This document shows, piece after piece, positions 12,290 to 23,170 of a stretch of DNA of 33,584 nucleotides. Numbering within the stretch: the first letter of the stretch is position 1; each line of letters begins with the position of its first letter. Source of the stretch: Branchiostoma floridae (lineage: Eukaryota > Chordata > Leptocardii > Amphioxiformes > Branchiostomatidae); the NCBI RefSeq assembly GCF_000003815.2, contig NC_049980.1, positions 25,303,277 to 25,336,860 on the forward strand. Reading direction: 5' to 3'. The notes below the pieces were generated by a model that made no database searches, was not told where the DNA came from, and saw only the letters and a list, made by a program, of their open reading frames with translations. The translations under genes and the position numbers were made by a program.

Positions 12290-12735
12290 AGGTAAATGTT
12301 GTATGGGGTGTACTTGGTAGTTACCATGCAGCAATCAGGACCCTTTCCCTGGCCGGTTATATTCCTCTCTATTTGTTCCATTTCTACGATTTTCCAGCGA
12401 TCCGGAGTCTGGTAGAGACTATGACTTATGAGTCTTATGACCCACTGCCCCAAGTCAGGTATCTTCATATAATATTAAATGTAAAAGAAGATTTCAATTT
12501 GAATTCTGCATTCCTTGACAAAGACAGTCAAAAATTTGAGCTAGTCCAATTTTTGTGCAGGAAATTTCAGTTCAACTTTGATCCAGAATGAATCTCACTC
12601 CTTGCTGTAACCATATAACGTTACCAATACAGATGATCTTCTAATATTTCTGGCATTACAGGCAAATCCTGTTTCCTAGGTGATATCCTTCAAACACTCA
12701 TTCAAAATCGTTATCATTTGTCTGCAGAATTAAAC
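12290..12735. other. Gene-free stretch next to the assembly gap
   Basis: An acceptor-like TTTTCCAG near 12397 and a donor-like CAG followed by GTATCT near 12459 bracket an open stretch on the plus strand. The encoded peptide matches no family I know. It may be a chance open frame or a piece of something lost in the gap. No other feature is seen. Confidence 0.3.
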
Positions 12736-12771
12736 CAAGCAGCTTTCATCAACGTTGATGAAAGCTGCTTG
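12736..12771. repeat. 36-base perfect palindrome (ultrashort insertion-like)
   Basis: The arms run from CAAGCAGCTTTCATCAAC to its exact complement, with the centre at AACGTT. The flanks ATTAAAC and ACTAAAC match at six of seven positions and look like a 7-base target duplication. The ends resemble those of the palindrome at 20705-20739 (CAAGGAGCTTTT). Confidence 0.75.
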
Positions 12772-12795
12772 ACTAAACACGGTCATCAAATGCTA

Positions 12796-13298
12796 GGGTT
12801 GGGTACCTGAGTACAAAACCATAAAAAATTCGGTGGACCGGATGTTGGACCTATTAAAAATTGAAGTAGTTATATGAGGAGAAATTCACATGTTTGGGGA
12901 TGACAGGTTAAAGAAATTAACAAGAGCAAAGTAGAGTAGAGTTTATTGTAATTGCTACCAAGTTTTACAATCAATTGTATAGAGGCAGTTAGCCTCATGG
13001 GATTTTAAAATGTAATCTCCAAGCAGATCTTGCTGTGGCAAATGGGAAGGAGTTTAGCCGGCTCCTTCCCATTTGCCACAGCAAGATCTGCTTGGAGATT
13101 ATTTAAAATGCCAGTGTGAGTCAAATACTACACCACACAGATTTCTTTTTAGCAAAATGGACCATTGTTCTGAGTATTATCCATTCACAAGTTTTCACAT
13201 ACTGAATTAGGTCCAGGTTCAGGTCCGGACCGGGACCTGATCCTTTGGACCTGAACCAAACCTCAGGACCTGAATTTTCTGTACTGGTACCCACCCCT
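12796..13298. mobile_element. hAT-like MITE, GGGTTGGGTACC ends, 8-base target duplication
   Basis: The ends are GGGTTGGGTACC at 12796 and GGTACCCACCCCT at 13298, imperfectly inverted. Identical AAATGCTA copies flank it at 12788-12795 and 13299-13306. The interior near the right end is rich in CAGGTCC and GGACCTGA words. It has no coding frame and contains the smaller MITE at 13013-13101. Confidence 0.85.
13013..13101. mobile_element. Nested 89-base hairpin MITE, 9-base target duplication
   Basis: Two perfect 39-base inverted arms (13014-13052 and 13062-13100) start AATCTCCAAGCAGATCTTGC, with a nine-base loop. Identical TTTAAAATG flanks are at 13004-13012 and 13102-13110. It shares its CTCCAAGCAGA terminus and 9-base duplication with 9983-10151. 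Absence of mismatches between the arms suggests a young insertion, and a transcript would fold into a very stable hairpin. Confidence 0.9.
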
Positions 13299-13389
13299 AA
13301 ATGCTACAATGTTTTCTCTGTTGTAAGTAATACACTATTAATATGCAAGATGACAGTCATCGTCAGTAAAGAATTCCACACTCAGTCCA

Positions 13390-16261
13390 AAGGCTTCCAT
13401 ATCACTTTATTATAAGCACACAACTCAAGTCAAGGTCCAAAAAGGAGGACTGTCTAGTCAGAGAAGCAAAGTGCATAAAGGTACAACAAGTAGCATATAT
13501 AAATATCAACAAACATTATTTTTTTGTACACATATATATGCAAATAAGGAAGTAAATCTATTATCAACATTCTTGATTAACAGAGTCAGAGAATACATCA
13601 CTTGTGCTCATCCTTTACTCACTCACACCTTGGTGAAGCAAAACACTCTCCACTGGTTTAAGCAAGTTGCCAACCTTGGGTACAGATCAAAGATGGAATG
13701 CCTACTATGTGGAATGTGAATGAATATGGAATTGGAAGAAAGTTGAATATGGCAAGTCATATTCACAAAGTTTTCAAAACTATATCAACTGTAATGGACA
13801 GGTGAACGACTGGAGACACCATTAAAGTGATATGATCAGCTTGGCAATGCTCAACCAGGAATTAAGCCATGCCCAGAAGAAAATGTCCATTGCACCACTT
13901 TTCTAAAATGCAAGATCTTCCACTACTACACAACGTCCCTTACATTTACAGCATAAACATGTTGAAAACAGACCATCTAGACTACATTTATGAAGACTTG
14001 TGCTGTAAGGATAAATGGTGAAGTATAGAAAATTGAAATAATCATACATACTGCATTTGACAGTTGTTACAGAAGTTTTCGTTTTGCTTGTTTATACATG
14101 TATGTAATGGCATTCCTCAGTTGTGAATCAATGAGTTTCAAAAACAGCAAGGAGCATCAAATGATTCACTGCATCTGTAGCCTCAGAGACCTGGGATTTT
14201 TCCATGGATAGATAATGGTCGGCAGATATTGGTCAACTACATTGAGTAAATCACACTCCCAGTGGCTCATCCAACCGACCGGCCCAAGAAACTTGTCAGA
14301 AACCCATTAAGTAAGATATGTAGCAAGATCATGCTCATTTCCTGTAAGTACATGACATCCACACAAAGTATGAATTTAGCTAGCCTGATTTAATCACGCT
14401 TCTTAGGCCCGTCATACATTGCCACGCGGGGAGGAGCCTACAAGCTCCGGATAGCGGAGTTTGTGTTACACAGACTAGAGTTTAGCAAGCTGGAAGACTC
14501 TCAACTCCTTGGTATTAAGGTTGTTACATGCTTTTAAGTGCTGTTTTATCCGAAAAATGAAATGATTTCCTTGCTGCAACTGTGCAGTGAGTGAGTGAAC
14601 TGTGCAGTGAAGGTATGACTGCATCCTTCACTGCATAGAAGTTCAAGTAAATCGTATAAATTTCGGGCAAGTGGAAAGTTGGTTTGAGCCAGAGCTTTTA
14701 TGTACTTGCCAACCATGGAGACCCTTGTTTTTAACACCAAAGCAAACACACCCTGTGTACATCATCATAGCTATACATGTGTTGTTACAGTGGTATTGCT
14801 TATGAATCAGTTAGAACTCAAACAACTTCTAACAATACAGAGCATAGACCCTATATTATTGTTTTGATATTCGAAGGTGGTGTATTGCACTCAGCTGAAG
14901 GTTAAGGCTTACGTCTGATCTTCTTGAGAAGTGGAGTTCTGAGAAGGCAAGATATCGGACCCAAGCATCCACTATACACTACAATTATGGAAAAATACTT
15001 GTGGTATGGAAGAAGAAGACTGTATTTTGATTATGAATTCCAACAAGAGTGCTGAGAATGAAAGAAAGACTGCACACGTTTTACAGATTTCCCAACTACA
15101 GGTTTTTGGCAAATGGAATAGGCACAACTAAACATACCTGAGAAGGACTAAGAAGGGGCAAAGCCAAAGGGTACAAAAAGAATTTTTTTTCATATGTGCA
15201 CGAAACTAGACGTCAAGCAGCAAGTTGTTTCACACCACATTATAAAGGTTTTAAACTAGAAATTAGGTGTTTCCATGTAAGCTTCTATCTTGTACTTAAC
15301 CTAGATAGAAAAAAAATGAATAGACAAAACATTTACCTCCTAATATACAGCAAAAATGTTGCAATTACCAAGAAACAGCTAGAAAATTTGATACATTTTG
15401 CTTTCAATCATCAATACCAAAGTAGAGATCAAAAGCACCATTTGTTATTTTTTTTGTAATCTGCCATCTGCAGACAAACTGGCAGATGTGGAAAACAGCC
15501 TGGAGTAGTGTTTCCTGTATCTAGAGTAGAGACATCAATATATAATATAATGGTTCCTTACAGGAACAATGTTTTACCCTGGGTACCATTCGATTTCTAT
15601 CAGGGCTCCTTGCAATAGCTGCCCTAAAAATGTTTAAAAGCTGGTGTGTTACGCCATAGGGCGGTTATACCGGCTATATAGATACAGATACAGAAGGAGC
15701 CTCAGTAGAAATCAGATGGTACCCAGGCTAACAATCTTTGCCCAAAGAGTAAATCTGTTACATACTGTACTCTCTATACTGTACCAGTGACAGGAAATAC
15801 TGTTGTTTTATGTACAATAGGCCTCTCTGAAATATTACAAAAGTAGCCACATCACAAGAGACTTACTCTCCTATGCTTTCACAATGTTGATAAGACAAAT
15901 AGACATAACAAAACTTCATGAGCTAAAAAGCTACCAGGTTTTGCAGCTATAGAATCCATCATCAAGACATGATCATTGGCGGACAGCCAATTTTGTTATC
16001 TATGCAGAGTAACAAGTGATTTTACTGCTTCAAGACCATGTAAAACACATGGTAAATTTACTTGGATAATCATCTTTTTACACTTTGTCTTGGGTACATG
16101 TTTGTAAAATTCAAATAGAAAGGTTATTGCAAGATAAATGTTTTACCCAAAACACCAAATTATAAGGTCGGTTTGACCCGACAGAGATTGCACCACTGCG
16201 GACCAAGTGCAGAGATTTGTATGACGGGTGTAGCAGCATGTTCCCGTTTGTCCAAAGTTTG
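13390..16261 (-). other. Probable 3' UTR of the RNF144-like gene
   Basis: Downstream of the RNF144 stop on the minus strand there is no coding match for about 2.9 kb. A minus-strand AATAAA at 13406-13411 could be the polyadenylation signal, and no splice pair is evident in between. Vertebrate RNF144 transcripts also have long 3' UTRs. A MITE at 15575-15730 lies inside. The end point is inferred. Confidence 0.4.
15575..15730. mobile_element. MITE with TACCCTGGGTACCAT ends, 9-base target duplication
   Basis: The left end TACCCTGGGTACCAT and right end ATGGTACCCAGGCTA are inverted. Matching inward blocks are GATTTCTATCAGGGCTCCTT and the complement of GAAGGAGCCTCAGTAGAAATC. The flanks ACAATGTTT (15566-15574) and ACAATCTTT (15731-15739) differ at one base. 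It is 156 bases long and non-coding. If the surrounding 3' UTR is transcribed, it would form a hairpin in the mRNA. Confidence 0.8.
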
Positions 16262-19200
16262 TCAAAGCTCGACGTTGTTGTCTGGAACTTCGTCGCTGCA
16301 GCATGACTTGCAAGCCTTGCTGGTCATACACTTGCCACAGAGCAGGCAGGGTGCTGCCAGCAGGAGGAATGGGGAGGCCACGAGGAGTAAGATACCAAAC
16401 CCAGCAAACAGGCCAACAACCTGGGGAAAGTACAGACAGGTTACTCAGCAGGGCTGAGTTCTGGAGGAGAAACATGAGCTTCAGTGTATTTTACACTTGT
16501 GGCAGAGGTAATATGCTATTATGATCTGCAGATTCTTCATAGCTATGCCCAGACTTCCTAGGGCGACTGAAGTCAAGGTCCTCACTGACATACCAAAGGA
16601 GAACATCATCATCATCCTCTTTTATAGCATTTTTACTACCAATAAGCATGACTTGGGAGCTGAAATTTGCACACCACAGTTAAATAGCTACAAATATCCT
16701 CCAACCATGATGAATCAATTGGTCAGTGTTAAGCAGTTTCCGAAGTAAAATGATGGGCACACACTCACCTGTGTCCTGTACCAAATGACAGATGCCCTGG
16801 AATGTCCTAGTTTCTTGCGGCATGGACCCTTGTCATAATGCCTCAGGAGAAAGTCATCCTGGAGAAAGAAATACAGAGAGAAGCACTGAGCAAGCAGTTC
16901 CTTGAAACAAGAGAAGGCCAAAAAAGCAATGTATCATTGCCAAGTTTCAAAGATTCATCCGACCAATTAGAAATAAAGAAAACAAACAAGGAAAGTCAAC
17001 AGCATATTTGATTCAGTAAATGTTCACTGCAATGCCTACATGAGAAGAGAAAACAGTCCAAAAGGGGTACACTACTTACATCCAAAGACGCAAGGCAGTA
17101 CCAACAGAAGACATGTCGGCATCTCTTACACATCATCTGTGCACACCCCTCATCCCTCTCTATGGGCAGGTGGCACTGCGGGGTGCCTTTTTGTTAACCG
17201 CTTCTAGTTATGCCGATATTTGATAAATACTAGATCAATATCTTTAACATTAAACATAAATAAGTCTCAAGAAAAGTAGTTAGTGTGGCCCGTGCATCGT
17301 AAGTTCCTGTTTTCGCAATGTAACATTAGGTACTGACATTGGACCGTTCTAAAAACGCTCCGGCCCGGCGGGGTTACCTGAGGTCACGCAGTGGTTCGAA
17401 TTTCATGTTTGACCAAAATTGTCACAGGCCTTAAAGTGCCCGAGTAGTGGGATCAGGCTACATGTGACTATATGTGATAGTTTCTTTGTTTAAATATATC
17501 ATACAGATATTATCATACTATTACTATTTAAAAAATAAAAAAAATAACTGCAACATCTTTTTTTTGCCCTGAATAGTGAAACTTGTTTCTATCTATAATG
17601 AGAACAAAGCCCAATGTTAAAGAGAAGTTAGAGTAGAGACAAACTTGTACAGAAACTCACCCCAAATCTAGTGAAGCACCAGCGCCACTTTTGACAAACT
17701 CATCACAGGACAGGTCTGTGTGCCACTGGGGAGAACAAAACTGCTGGTTGAAGATCACATCACATGTATTTTCAAATCATTGTACCTCATCATAATGCAA
17801 GCATTGTGTAAAACATAGATGACAAACCTCAATTTTGCTTTTAGAATTACAATGTTTACATAATGACAATTAGATTACATAGTACCTTCAATTTACACCT
17901 TGAGCAGAAATTCAGACCACACTGGAAAGTAAAAGAGAGTTGATGAATCAAATGGCAAAGTTTATTATAACAATTACAAATGCCATAAAACACAACTTGT
18001 ACACAGTATGATACACCAATCAAACTTTGATGAGAATCATATACTAGTAAAACTAAAAGCAAATTCCCCCTGCCATGTTATGTTACATTCAAGATGTCAA
18101 TATTTCACAAAATTGAAATTGTCAGGCAACAGAGGTCATGGTAGACCAAGGAAATCCTGGATAGAATGTGTTAGGAAGCACATCAAGGTGTGCAGTATAA
18201 CCAGCAGTATAATCTAATACTGGATACTAGAATCTATTACTATGTAGGTAGGTAGTATCTACCTTGGGACATTTGACAGGAGAAGCCTGGTAAGGGTCTC
18301 TGGAGCACACGTGGCAGATGGTCTCACATCCCGCCTGTGGACACCATGTTCTCCTGGGGTCCAGATCAACCTCTGTGGGGTTACCATGGAAAAAGGAAGG
18401 CAATTCAAAGGTCAGAAAATTTCATCAGGAAAAGAAACAAACAGTACAGTAAAAGTACTGGCTGGGAAAGATTGTGAAACACAATCCAGTCACACAAAGT
18501 CTCATATTATATAAACAAACAGTACAATAAGAACACTGGTTGGGAAAGATTGTGAAACACAATCCAGTCACACAAAGCCTCATGCTATATAAACAAACTA
18601 CAATAAGAACATTGGCTGGGAAAGGTTGTGAAACAATCCAGTCACCACAAAGTCTTATATCATAAATTCCACCTTATTCTACAGACAACGGTTGAACCTC
18701 ACATCACCTAAAACTCCAGGTAGAGTGTCCTTCATAGATTTTGCTATCGTTAAAAGTCATATATGCAGGAGAAAAAAAATTGATGTTTTATAGAAACACA
18801 ACATGATAAACTATTTCCTTACCTCTTTCAAACTTCAGCTTACAGTACCTATCATACAGCTTTTGGTCCACAAGTTTCTGCACCTACAACAACAAAGGAA
18901 GGCAATGTCAGCACTGGTGTACTGCCAACAGAAATAAGTAACATGTGTTGACATTTATTTGACTTGAAGTCTGCAGGTAATGATGCCAAATCTAGCAGGC
19001 CTATTAAAAGGAACTGTTACTAAGCGTACTTTATAAGTACAGACTACTCCCTTCTGTCCAACACAAGCAGTGGAAGTGTGGATATTACTGACCTGTTGCT
19101 ATAGGTTAGTTCACATATACCAAATCTGCATAAGAGCCAAGCAGGGAGTGAGACAGAAAGATGTTGATCTCAAGTACATTGGATTATACCACATATCTTC

Positions 19201-20013
19201 CCTGTGAGTCATTGTCCCTTATGCTGACGTGGGTGTGTGCATGGTAAACAAACTCAGACTCACCTCAAAGGCTTCCAATGTGCCTTGTTTAAGACAGGAG
19301 GCATCTGGGCAGGTCAGGGCAAGAACAGTGCCTTCCCTAACCATCACCTGGATGTACTGCTTCATACACTATAAACAACAGACATAGACACATAATCTTC
19401 AATCATTGCAAGAAATAAACATGTTTAAGATCATTAACTGTGCTCTAACCTTTATCAAAGACAAACTGACAAAGTAAAAACTTCAGGCAATATGCCACCT
19501 ATCAATGGTCACCTTCCTAAGGTTGTTGCAGAAATTTCATACATACAAAATTTCATTGTTTGTACCTGACTTTGTCAACAATTTACATTGTTCTAAAAGA
19601 AAGATGCTATGTAGATGTATTAAAGTACTTTTGCACAGCTCCTGATATACTTTTTACCTTCCAAAGAAAAGGACATTTATTCTTAGAAGCACACAAACAA
19701 ACCTGCCCTGTATGAACTACATGTATGTACTATGTTGCAATCACGTATATGTACAACTTAACAGTGTCATATTTATGTGTTTGGCAAATACTGCATATCT
19801 CTAACAAAAACACAATTGAACTGAACTGAAAATAAATGATAGCGGCATAGGTGGATCATCAGATGATTAATCTTTTGTACTTACTGCAGTACAGAAGGAG
19901 CATCCACATTGTTTGAGCTCAAACATGTCCGACAGTGTCTGTTCTGTGAGACACAGTTTACAGCTGACTGCTGGGTCGATAGACAGGTCCCCCTCCGTGT
20001 TACTCACAGCCAT
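16262..20013 (-). CDS. RNF144: RNF144-like RBR E3 ubiquitin ligase with C-terminal membrane anchor (one small exon unresolved)
   Basis: RBR ligases pass ubiquitin from E2 to a RING2 cysteine and then to substrate; RNF144 proteins are tail-anchored in membranes. Coding exons found: 19885-20013, 19264-19368, 18823-18883, 18263-18372, 17886-17921, 17661-17725, 17080-17175, 16769-16858, 16262-16420. RING1 spans about residues 18-68 (CKLC, QCGCSFC, CPDASC). The IBR is about 108-154 ([28 protein letters not shown]). RING2 reads [14 protein letters not shown] then FCWYC; the catalytic Cys is the one after DEG, codon at 17143-17145. After it come [20 protein letters not shown] and a transmembrane helix [20 protein letters not shown] that keeps the GxxxG motif. 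Phases agree everywhere except between 17661 and 17175: the IBR exon ends in phase 2, but the RING2 exon opens in phase 0, or phase 1 if it begins near 17186. The first RING2 Cys and about 15 linker residues are absent. The start at 20013 has A at -3 and G at +4 and gives the usual family length. Confidence 0.9.
18435..18666. repeat. Minisatellite, about three 78-base units, in an RNF144 intron
   Basis: Units start at 18435, 18513 and 18591, each opening with AAACAAAC followed by a block reading CTGGYTGGGAAAGRTTGTGA and then CAATCCAGTCAC. The third unit has small deletions. It lies in the intron between the exons at 18263-18372 and 18823-18883. Confidence 0.88.
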
Positions 20014-20164
20014 GTTCACAGTTCTCTAGGCTTGGACTGTTCCTTTAAAAGACAATGTATAAAACATATTTGATGCGATGAGCAAACCATGAGGATCACA
20101 TGCCTGTAATTTCAATCCTAGCATGCGATCATGTAAACTGGTATTACCTGAAGCCTGGCCAAGA

Positions 20165-20305
20165 ATATATTTCAAACAAACCAGACCAAACCATGTATGT
20201 TTGATCAGTGATCAATTGTGCAAGTACCGATGCATAACCTAAGATACTTTCCAAACAATCCAGCACAAATCATTTATGATTTATACGCAATCAATAGTGC
20301 AAGCT
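20165..20305. repeat. Diverged tandem duplication, two units of about 65-75 bases
   Basis: Both units share ATATTTC or ATACTTTC, then CAAACAAWCCAG, then an AT-rich block, then CAATYGTGCAAGTACC or CAATAGTGCAAGCTCC. The copies differ at many positions, so this is an old duplication. It sits just upstream of the RNF144 start-codon exon. Confidence 0.5.
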
Positions 20306-20704
20306 CCATTGAGAAATATTACCGCACAATTGTCTTCTGTAATCACTGTGTACTGGCTTCATTAATTTTTTCATGTTGGCATTCGACCAAGTCTCTCTGT
20401 ATGCCTCAGTAGCTACTACAGGCACTTCAACTGACATTGAAAAATAAGGTAACACCTGTACAGCAGTGCTTTCTCTACAATATGCATAGGTGCAACCATG
20501 AGGCCAATTTCCTCTCATTATTCATAGACCAGATTGACCAGTGACAAATTTGACACACTTCGTGACTTCTTTTCAAAGATTGCTACGTCCTTAGGAACAC
20601 CCATCTATCATTTATTACACAGAGTGACTCCCCTGAAGGGACTAACAGTGACACAACAAAGTATTTATAGAATCAGCAACACACTGACAGTGTTTACTTA
20701 GATG

Positions 20705-20739
20705 CAAGGAGCTTTTATATCAGATATAAAAGCTCCTTG
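20705..20739. mobile_element. 35-base palindromic element with perfect 7-base target duplication
   Basis: A 17-base arm, CAAGGAGCTTTTATATC, one spacer base and the exact complement form a palindrome. Identical TTAGATG repeats abut it at 20698-20704 and 20740-20746. Such a short unit cannot encode anything. It is either a minimal MITE or a repair or replication footprint. Its ends resemble the palindrome at 12736-12771. Confidence 0.75.
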
Positions 20740-21321
20740 TTAGATGACTCCAGTCCACACATTTTTGACAATATTCTAAAGTAAAATACTAAAGTGATAA
20801 GTTGTATGGCAATAACCGTGCTTGGTTCAACTATTACTGGTACTGGCAGAATCAAAATGGATGATTTAATCAAACAGCTGCTGCATGATGTACTGCATGT
20901 ACTACCAGATTACTCCTAAGGACCTTAGACAAAAGATCAATATGATTTGTAGGCCAATTCATGTATTTGTATGCATTCAAGAAAAGTCATGGACATGACA
21001 GTATTAAAGTCACAAGAGTTACTAAATTTCCAAGAGCTCCAACAATTACTGCAAGTACAAACAATACATATTCCAGGCCCCTACGTGTTTCCAGTATACA
21101 AACGTTCAAATATCATTTTGGGAAGGTGAATACAAAGCAGTTATATTGACTAAGTATATAATTTTATGCATTGATGTATACTTGCCTGAGACATCACATG
21201 CTGAAACATCATGGCCTCAGTCCCCTTTAGTTCTCATACTAGAAAAAAAATAATACAAAAATCTGTTATTTGGGAAGATATCAACAATGGTTTCTCCCTC
21301 AGTTGTTTCACAAGCATTTAG

Positions 21322-21790
21322 GGTATCCGCAGGTGATTCAATTTGCAGCCTCTAAACAATGGGTTCCTATACAAAAAAAGAGGAGAAAGCAACTGTTAGT
21401 AACTCAACTATCTGACGTTACTGGCACACAAACATACCCTCATATGAAAGCCCGACATCTCAGCTATCCGAAAAACCACATTTCGGCATGAATCTAACGG
21501 TGAGAACTTCCGGGAAACTGAAAGATTGACCCATGACCTCAAAACCGCACCACAACCCAGTGAGGAGGCCATGTGCTAGGACAAAAAAGTCCCAACTTTA
21601 TACCCCCTGAAAACCACACAAACTCAGCTTTTTGGCCCTAATCACAAAGTAGAAACCCTCCCCTGTCACACCCACCTCAAAACTGCCAGGATTTCTACCC
21701 ATTTGACCAGGAAAAAAATCTTGAAGTTTTAGGCCCTGAACTATAATCGACCACCATCAATTTGCATGGCGGATTGACCTGCGGATCCCC
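21322..21790. repeat. Left terminal direct repeat of the composite element
   Basis: It runs from GGTATCCGCAGGTGATTC to TTGACCTGCGGATCCCC and reads the same as the copy 1380 bases to the right. Inverted ends of about 13 bases mark it as a possible MITE in its own right. The base pairs just inside the core are TTCAC here and TTCAG at the other copy. Confidence 0.9.
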
Positions 21791-22701
21791 TTCACAGAGC
21801 CCAAGTTCAGATTTTTACAAAAAAAGTTTTATCATACAATGGAGACAGGGGTTGTCACATATTATCCAAAGTATGAAAGAATTTCAATGATTTATACTCC
21901 CCTGGGACTCACTTTTATAACAGGTATCATGGCTGCCATCAGAGTCTGAGGGGGGGGGGGGGCAGGGCATATATATCAAGAGCTGTTTTCAAGAAACCTG
22001 GCATATGTAGGCCAAGAAATGCCAAAAGCTAGTCACTCTGACACACAGAGACTGCCTCTACAATGACAGAGACCTGAAATTTGGTCATGAAGTGTTGTTT
22101 CAGAGGCTTTGTAGGGACTTTCAGAAGGTGTGTGCTGGGCATTTAATAAAAGTAGGTCAAAGCCAATTTCACTCAATGCACACACCACTTTCTTAATCTT
22201 TTGTGCTGAAAATGGCACTGACAGACTCTGGTATGCTGTCATGGTACCTGCCACATGCTAACATCATGCTAACATCCCCAAAAAGTTAGCAAAACACAAG
22301 ATAATGGGGCATAGAAACACACCTCCTGTATCCAGGAGCTGGACCGCTTTCGCGGCTCCTCCCCTGGGACGTTGCCAAGTAACGTGGTTCAAGTCCAACC
22401 GAACTCTTTTGGACTATTCATAAATTACTTTCGCAATTGCCAATAGAATACAGGTCAAATGGAAGAGTGATAGACTCTAGAGTCCATCCTCCCTCTCAAG
22501 TCATTTTACACCAATGGCAATTTCCATTATAAGCAGTGCCCTTTAGCACACCAGTGAAATAAAAACAGCTAAAATATAGGAAATTCTCAACAAATTTAGC
22601 ATGGCATGTCCCCTGGGACCATATTTCACACATATGGAGGTGTATTCAGCCCCAAAATAGCTAAAAAGGGGGAGGGCAGGGTGATACCTGGAACACTTCA
22701 G

Positions 22702-23170
22702 GGTATCCGCAGGTGATTCAATTTGCAGCCTCTAAACAATGGGTTCCTATACAAAAAAAGAGGAGAAAGCAACTGTTAGTAACTCAACTATCTGACGTTA
22801 CTGGCACACAAACATACCCTCATATGAAAGCCCGACATCTCAGCTATCCGAAAAACCACATTTCGGCATGAATCTAACGGTGAGAACTTCCGGGAAACTG
22901 AAAGATTGACCCATGACCTCAAAACCGCACCACAACCCAGTGAGGAGGCCATGTGCTAGGACAAAAAAGTCCCAACTTTATACCCCCTGAAAACCACACA
23001 AACTCAGCTTTTTGGCCCTAATCACAAAGTAGAAACCCTCCCCTGTCACACCCACCTCAAAACTGCCAGGATTTCTACCCATTTGACCAGGAAAAAAATC
23101 TTGAAGTTTTAGGCCCTGAACTATAATCGACCACCATCAATTTGCATGGCGGATTGACCTGCGGATCCCC
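22702..23170. repeat. Right terminal direct repeat of the composite element
   Basis: Exact duplicate, as far as I can compare by eye, of 21322-21790. It is followed at once by TTTAG, the same five bases that precede the left repeat. Identity over 469 bases argues for very recent insertion, gene conversion or an assembly duplication. Confidence 0.9.

Larger units (their letters stand above)
21322..23170. mobile_element. Non-autonomous LTR-like or composite element with 469-base identical direct repeats
   Basis: Two copies of the same sequence in direct orientation (21322-21790 and 22702-23170) appear identical base for base. They bracket a 911-base non-coding core. The outer flanks carry the same five bases, TTTAG, at 21317-21321 and 23171-23175, so the whole 1849-base unit looks like one insertion. 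The repeats do not start TG and end CA. Each instead has its own inverted ends, GGTATCCGCAGGT and ACCTGCGGATCCCC. A purine-rich AAAAAGGGGGAGGGCAGGG lies at about 22664-22682, upstream of the right repeat. No reverse transcriptase, integrase or transposase frame is present. It lies in the RNF144 5' intron. Confidence 0.8.

Noticed and set aside
12109-12591. 160-codon plus-strand open frame
   Set aside because: It runs through the 100 N gap, so its length is artificial, and the readable part matches no family.
17393-17401. GGTTCGAAT, a tRNA B-box-like word in an RNF144 intron
   Set aside because: No matching A box at the right spacing and no cloverleaf, so neither a tRNA gene nor a clear tRNA-derived SINE.
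21950-21962. Run of G near the middle of the composite element
   Set aside because: A homopolymer with no further G-tracts arranged as a quadruplex; may be a sequencing-prone run rather than a feature.
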